A stretch of 19,565 nucleotides of DNA from SAR202 cluster bacterium AD-804-J14_MRT_500m. Lineage in GTDB: Bacteria > Chloroflexota > Dehalococcoidia > UBA3495 > GCA-2712585. The position numbers and the translations under genes were made by a program. Shown piece after piece: positions 16,487-19,565 of this stretch. The stretch spans positions 1 to 19,565 of the forward strand of contig VEXF01000029.1 of assembly GCA_009391275.1 (NCBI GenBank). Direction: 5' to 3'. How positions within the stretch are numbered: position 1 is the stretch's first letter; each line of letters opens with the position of its first letter. The notes beneath the pieces were generated by a model. The model ran no database searches and was not told the DNA's origin. It was given only the letters and a program-made list of their open reading frames with translations.

Positions 16487-17788
16487 GTGCGCTTTCGCAA
16501 CGTGCATATACCTAATAGAGTCTTACTCGTCTCCCTAATCGTTGGGTTCTGCCTGTTTGGAGACTCCCTTCTGTACGCTGTTCTTCCTGCAAATGTCCCT
16601 TCTTTTGGTCTAAAGATCGGGCTGATAGGCATAATCCTCAGTGCAAATCGGTACGTTCGTCTGTTCTCCAACAGCTGGGCCGCCTGGGTATACAATCGTA
16701 TTGGACTTAAGCTCCCTTTGACTATGGCAGTGGTGGGTACGGTCATATCCACAGCCATATACGGTATAAGCAAAGGGCTCTGGCCTTTACTGTTGGCTCG
16801 AATGCTGTGGGGTATTTGCTTCTCGTTCCTCCGCCTGGGTGGCTATCTAACCGTCCTAGATGATAGCGCAGACAAAAACCGAGGTCTGTTGATAGGATTC
16901 TTCAATTCCACTTGGCGCACTGGCAGCCTGCTAAGTGTTGTATTTGGCAGCATACTCACAGACATCATCGGTCTTCAAACAACTTTCCTTCTATTTGCCG
17001 CCGCTTCCGCCTTCGGATTGCTGCTGATACCTATGCTAGCGAAAGTTCGAGCCACATCATCTGTGTCATGTGACAATGATGTGGTCCAGCGATTGTCAAC
17101 ACTTCCTATCACCATGTCTGCCGAAACCAGGTGGGTGAGATTATTCTGGAAACTCACGGTGTCAGACTTGCCCTATGAGAGCCACACCATAAGGCTCCCA
17201 CTTCTTATTGTAGGATTAGCTAAATTCGCCAACAGTTTCGCCATACAAGGACTACTAGTCGCAACCTTAGGATTCTACTTGAGGAGTCAAATTGGCGACG
17301 AAACCCAGCTTAGTGGAATCACTCTAGGAGTTACTACCGTCACAGGGATCTTGTTAGGCTGCTATTTTTTTACGGAGCTGATGGCAGTCGTTCTGGGACA
17401 CATGTCTGATCGACTAGGGAGACATTTCTTAATATACATCGCTTCGCCAGCCATTGTAGCTTTATTGCTCTTAATCTCCTTTTCGCCCATACAGGCAATC
17501 TCCATTGCCGCCCTGCCTCTCTTGTTCCTGGCCGGTACAGCGGTATCGATTACCCTAGATGCTTCCGTCGGAGATCTCGCATCACGTCAGCACAGAGCTC
17601 AAGTGCTAGGCAGGTATACGACCTGGTCCGATCTAGGGTCTGCTAGTGGACCTCTGGTGGGATTCGTCGCTGTGTCATCTGTCGGTCTAGCCGCTCTCTA
17701 TTCTGGAACTGCCTTTTTGTTGACCGCGATTTTGGCAATTTACACATATGTAATGACATACTCCACAAATAGGGCCAACGATCACTGA
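16487..17788 (+). CDS. MFS transporter, second and unrelated copy
   Basis: 433 residues with about twelve hydrophobic segments and a central loop at about 185-235. The first half has a degenerate motif A (AAWVYNRIGLKLPL, 65-78); the second half has a good one, GHMSDRLGRHFL at 304-315. LLARMLWGICFSFLRLGGYL (102-121) fits helix 4. It belongs to the drug/metabolite-type MFS group and is not a recent duplicate of the preceding transporter. GTG 16487 is taken as start, since the protein begins just before helix 1; only a distant AAGGA (about 16 bases upstream) is visible as ribosome binding site. The substrate is unknown. It could export products or import substrates of the neighbouring catabolic genes, but nothing in the sequence shows that. 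Confidence 0.83.
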   Translation: MRFRNVHIPNRVLLVSLIVGFCLFGDSLLYAVLPANVPSFGLKIGLIGIILSANRYVRLFSNSWAAWVYNRIGLKLPLTMAVVGTVISTAIYGISKGLWPLLLARMLWGICFSFLRLGGYLTVLDDSADKNRGLLIGFFNSTWRTGSLLSVVFGSILTDIIGLQTTFLLFAAASAFGLLLIPMLAKVRATSSVSCDNDVVQRLSTLPITMSAETRWVRLFWKLTVSDLPYESHTIRLPLLIVGLAKFANSFAIQGLLVATLGFYLRSQIGDETQLSGITLGVTTVTGILLGCYFFTELMAVVLGHMSDRLGRHFLIYIASPAIVALLLLISFSPIQAISIAALPLLFLAGTAVSITLDASVGDLASRQHRAQVLGRYTTWSDLGSASGPLVGFVAVSSVGLAALYSGTAFLLTAILAIYTYVMTYSTNRANDH

Positions 17789-17916
17789 TACAATCGTATT
17801 AGGAACTTCATGACACGCGACATCTACGTCAAATTGTCGTCCGGTAACCTTCCCAACTCATCATTGGATCGTACCCGCCTTATCGCTATTAGGAACGCGT
17901 ACAGATAATATGATTA

Positions 17917-17922
17917 TATAAT
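17917..17922 (+). promoter_or_regulatory. -10-like box before the flavodoxin gene
   Basis: A perfect TATAAT at 17917-17922 lies 27 bases before the ATG and would give a leader of about 20 bases. No good -35 hexamer is present at 16-18 bases. It may drive both the flavodoxin and the selenoprotein-like gene. Confidence 0.35.
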
Positions 17923-17949
17923 AACCCCACTCTAACCCAGCAGGTTTTT

Positions 17950-18456
17950 ATGATAAACCATCAACCCGATTTTCTGATGATCTACACATCCAAAACCGGC
18001 CGAATTGGCGGGATGGTAGAAGCGATAGAGCGTGGGATCCTCGCGGGTGGATCTCGAGTCATGATTAGAACCGTTGAAGAAGTTAGTTGGAGTGACATGC
18101 TGGCGGCAAAAGGTATCATTGTCGGGACTCCGGTGCGTTTTGGTGACATTGATTGGCAGATCAAAAAATTGTTCGATGTCACATCCACACAGGGTTATCC
18201 AGGTCCGCTATCGGGTAAGGTAGGCGGTGCCTTCACCAGTGGAAGCAGACCGGGGAGTGGTGCAGAACTGACCCTGCTCAGTATGCTCCACATATTGCTG
18301 AACCATGGTATGGTGATACAAGGAAACGCACATTCATCTCACTACGGGCCGGTTGCGTTAAACGAATCATCGCCGGATGAAGTCGCGTCAGTTTGCAACG
18401 CCTGGGGACTGCATTGGGCAGGTCTAGTGCAAAGGCTACATCGTAACCATCAATAA
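17950..18456 (+). CDS. Flavodoxin-like FMN protein, WrbA-type
   Basis: 168 residues with a flavodoxin fold. The FMN phosphate loop is the YTSKTGRIGGM stretch at 12-22 (S14-x-T16-G), close to the usual S/T-x-T-G-x-T but with Ile at the last position. The second flavin-contacting region is GTPVRFGDIDWQIKKLFD at 59-76, as in WrbA-type quinone reductases, and the third contains AFTSGSRPGSGAE at 94-106. The length is slightly below typical WrbA (about 200). It is likely a cytoplasmic flavin-dependent reductase of quinones or a related redox protein. ATG at 17950 follows a weak AGG. The AhpD-like selenoprotein candidate starts 94 bases downstream on the same strand, so the two may form a redox operon. 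Confidence 0.82.
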   Translation: MINHQPDFLMIYTSKTGRIGGMVEAIERGILAGGSRVMIRTVEEVSWSDMLAAKGIIVGTPVRFGDIDWQIKKLFDVTSTQGYPGPLSGKVGGAFTSGSRPGSGAELTLLSMLHILLNHGMVIQGNAHSSHYGPVALNESSPDEVASVCNAWGLHWAGLVQRLHRNHQ

Positions 18457-18550
18457 CGGTAAGTAAGCGGTATCGCCCCGAATTGCCTACATTTCCCAAG
18501 TAGGGATCGGAGTTGCCAAAGAGCGGCAGTTTAGAGGATAGGAGTAGAAC

Positions 18551-19117
18551 ATGTATCGAATCAAACCATTGCCGCCTGAACAAGCTACGCCCCAAGTTCA
18601 GGAGTGGTATAAGAATGACATTGATAGTTTCGGCGTCATACAGGGTGCTAGTGCTATATATAGCTATAGGCCCGCAGTATTAACAGGCTTCCGTCAGCTG
18701 ATCAACTCAGTAGACAAGGACAGTGGATTGACCGACAACATAAAATGGTTGTCTGATGTAAAAACAGCATCAATGGTCGGTTGTCCTACTTGAATAGACC
18801 ATAAGGCTAGCGGAGCTAGTCGTTCAGGTATATCACACGAAAAATTAGTTGCTGTTTTTGACTTTCGGAATAGTGACTTGTTCACCGAAAACGAACAAGC
18901 CGCGTTAAAATTAACGGAAGCTATGACTAAAACGCCACCTGAAGTAACTGATGATCTCTACAAGTTAGTAAGGGAATTCTTTTCCGAAGGTGAAATTGTA
19001 GAATTAGCGGCACGTATCGGCATAGAAAATTTCAGGAGCAGAGTTAATCGATGCTTTGGCGTACAGGCAACCAACGTTTATTCACAACTAGGAGATTTGT
19101 TAAAGCGAGTCGGGTAA
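18551..19117 (+). CDS. Carboxymuconolactone decarboxylase/AhpD-like protein with in-frame TGA (candidate selenocysteine)
   Basis: Reading through TGA at 18791-18793 gives 188 residues with no other stop; both parts are in one frame. The upstream part (1-80) ends with the stretch KTASMVGCPT, and the downstream part continues IDHKASGASRSGISHEKL. Together they match the CMD/AhpD pattern GCxxC-ID..., with the TGA exactly at the second Cys of CxxC (C78-P-T-U81). The rest (ENEQAALKLTEAMTKTP, then LVREFFSEGEIVELAARIG) is normal for the family and is not degraded. AhpD-like proteins are thiol peroxidase/disulfide reductase components, and selenocysteine forms of this family are known from metagenomes. 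A SECIS-like hairpin follows the TGA. The start ATG has GGAG 6 bases upstream. The alternative is a point-mutated Cys codon (TGC/TGT to TGA) or a sequencing error. Confidence 0.75.
18798..18829 (+). promoter_or_regulatory. Candidate bacterial SECIS hairpin
   Basis: Seven pairs join 18805-18811 to 18815-18821 (GGCTAGC with GCTAGTC, one G-U) around a 3-base loop GGA. Three outer pairs (18798-18800 with 18827-18829) are separated by a 4/5-base internal loop. The loop begins 18 bases after the TGA and has G at its first two positions, which meets the known bacterial SECIS rules (apical loop about 16-37 bases away, G in the first two loop bases). Confidence 0.65.
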
Positions 19118-19434
19118 TATTTTGGTTAAGAATCGAACCTGACGAGTTCCCTTACTATGACTCTGGTTTCGGTTAACTGGAATCATTAATTCATATAGTG
19201 TCCGACGCAAAGCTATAATTTAGCTTCTTATCTCACTCCTCATCGTTTTGATGTTTGCGGATGAGATGCTGAAGTGCACGGCCGTGGACTTCCTACATAA
19301 AACCTAGCTGACTTGTGAAGGTTAGTGATAACATGAAAACGGTGGTAAACAGATGGGAGCGAATTCAAAATTCTTGAGGATGACTCCGTGTCGATTCGAT
19401 TATGAACTCCAGAACTACTTTGTAATCACAAAAC
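19118..19434. other. Intergenic, no supported gene
   Basis: I see no gene here. There is a small AT-rich hairpin (AAGCTA/TAGCTT) around 19210 that includes a TATAAT, and a third copy of GAAGTGCACG at 19271-19280. A 61-codon minus-strand frame at 19365-19550 overlaps the amidohydrolase start and is a shadow. Confidence 0.5.
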
Positions 19435-19565
19435 ATGCAAGAAACTGTAGTTCTAACTAACGCCAACATCATAGATTGCACGGGTCGCGATCCCATTACC
19501 AACGGAACCGTAGTGATAGAGAACGGAGTCATACGATCGGTTGGACCCATGCGTCAGATCCCGAC
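19435..19565 (+). CDS. Amidohydrolase family protein, N-terminal fragment cut by window edge
   Basis: ATG at 19435 opens 43 codons that run off the right edge. The sequence has the pattern LTNANIIDCTGRDP followed by GTVVIENGVIRSVGP. This is the usual N-terminal beta-sandwich part of metal-dependent amidohydrolases (imidazolonepropionase/dipeptidase-like), which precedes the HxH metal motif expected beyond the edge. No strong Shine-Dalgarno is visible. Substrate cannot be judged from this fragment. Confidence 0.75.
   Translation, partial: MQETVVLTNANIIDCTGRDPITNGTVVIENGVIRSVGPMRQIP

Noticed and set aside
17797..17896. Direct repeat TATTAGGAAC, two copies 90 bases apart
   Set aside because: A 10-base match at this distance is within chance expectation, and it is not part of a larger array.

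Overview
The window looks like accessory sequence from an uncultured bacterium of moderate G+C. The gene mix suggests a Chloroflexota / Dehalococcoidia (SAR202-like) genome: a DRG-type TGS GTPase, a cyclase-family hydrolase, Rieske dioxygenase paralogs, a luciferase-like monooxygenase remnant, an amidohydrolase, and large lipoproteins with a haem peroxidase. That placement is inference from gene content, not proof. No integrase, transposase, CRISPR array or rRNA was seen.

Left part (1-8944): a DRG/Obg-type GTPase on the minus strand runs off the left edge. Next comes a decayed zone holding a frameshifted NrtS-like nitrate/nitrite transporter and a second broken reading frame on the other strand. 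A cyclase-family metal hydrolase (+) converges on a leftward group: a very large proline-rich lipoprotein, a lipoprotein fusing a beta-propeller to a di-haem (MauG/CcpA-like) domain, and a small VOC protein.

Middle (9267-14498): a rightward aromatic ring-hydroxylation cluster. It holds an internally deleted luciferase-like monooxygenase remnant, a BphB-like cis-dihydrodiol dehydrogenase (SDR), two tandem Rieske dioxygenase alpha subunits, one beta subunit, and a duplicated dimeric alpha/beta-barrel protein. The first 464 bp of the two alpha genes differ at only 2 positions, while the catalytic halves have diverged to roughly half identity. No ferredoxin or reductase is encoded here, so electron transfer must come from elsewhere. 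The expected route is dioxygenase to cis-dihydrodiol to catechol-type product.

Right part (14631-19565): tRNA-Leu(CAA), two MFS transporters, a WrbA-like flavodoxin and a carboxymuconolactone decarboxylase/AhpD-like gene interrupted by an in-frame TGA, followed by the start of an amidohydrolase. The TGA replaces the second Cys of the CxxC redox motif. It is followed at the expected distance by a 7-bp hairpin with a GGA loop that fits the bacterial SECIS pattern. This candidate CxxU selenoprotein is the most interesting feature in the window; simple ORF calling splits it into two fragments.
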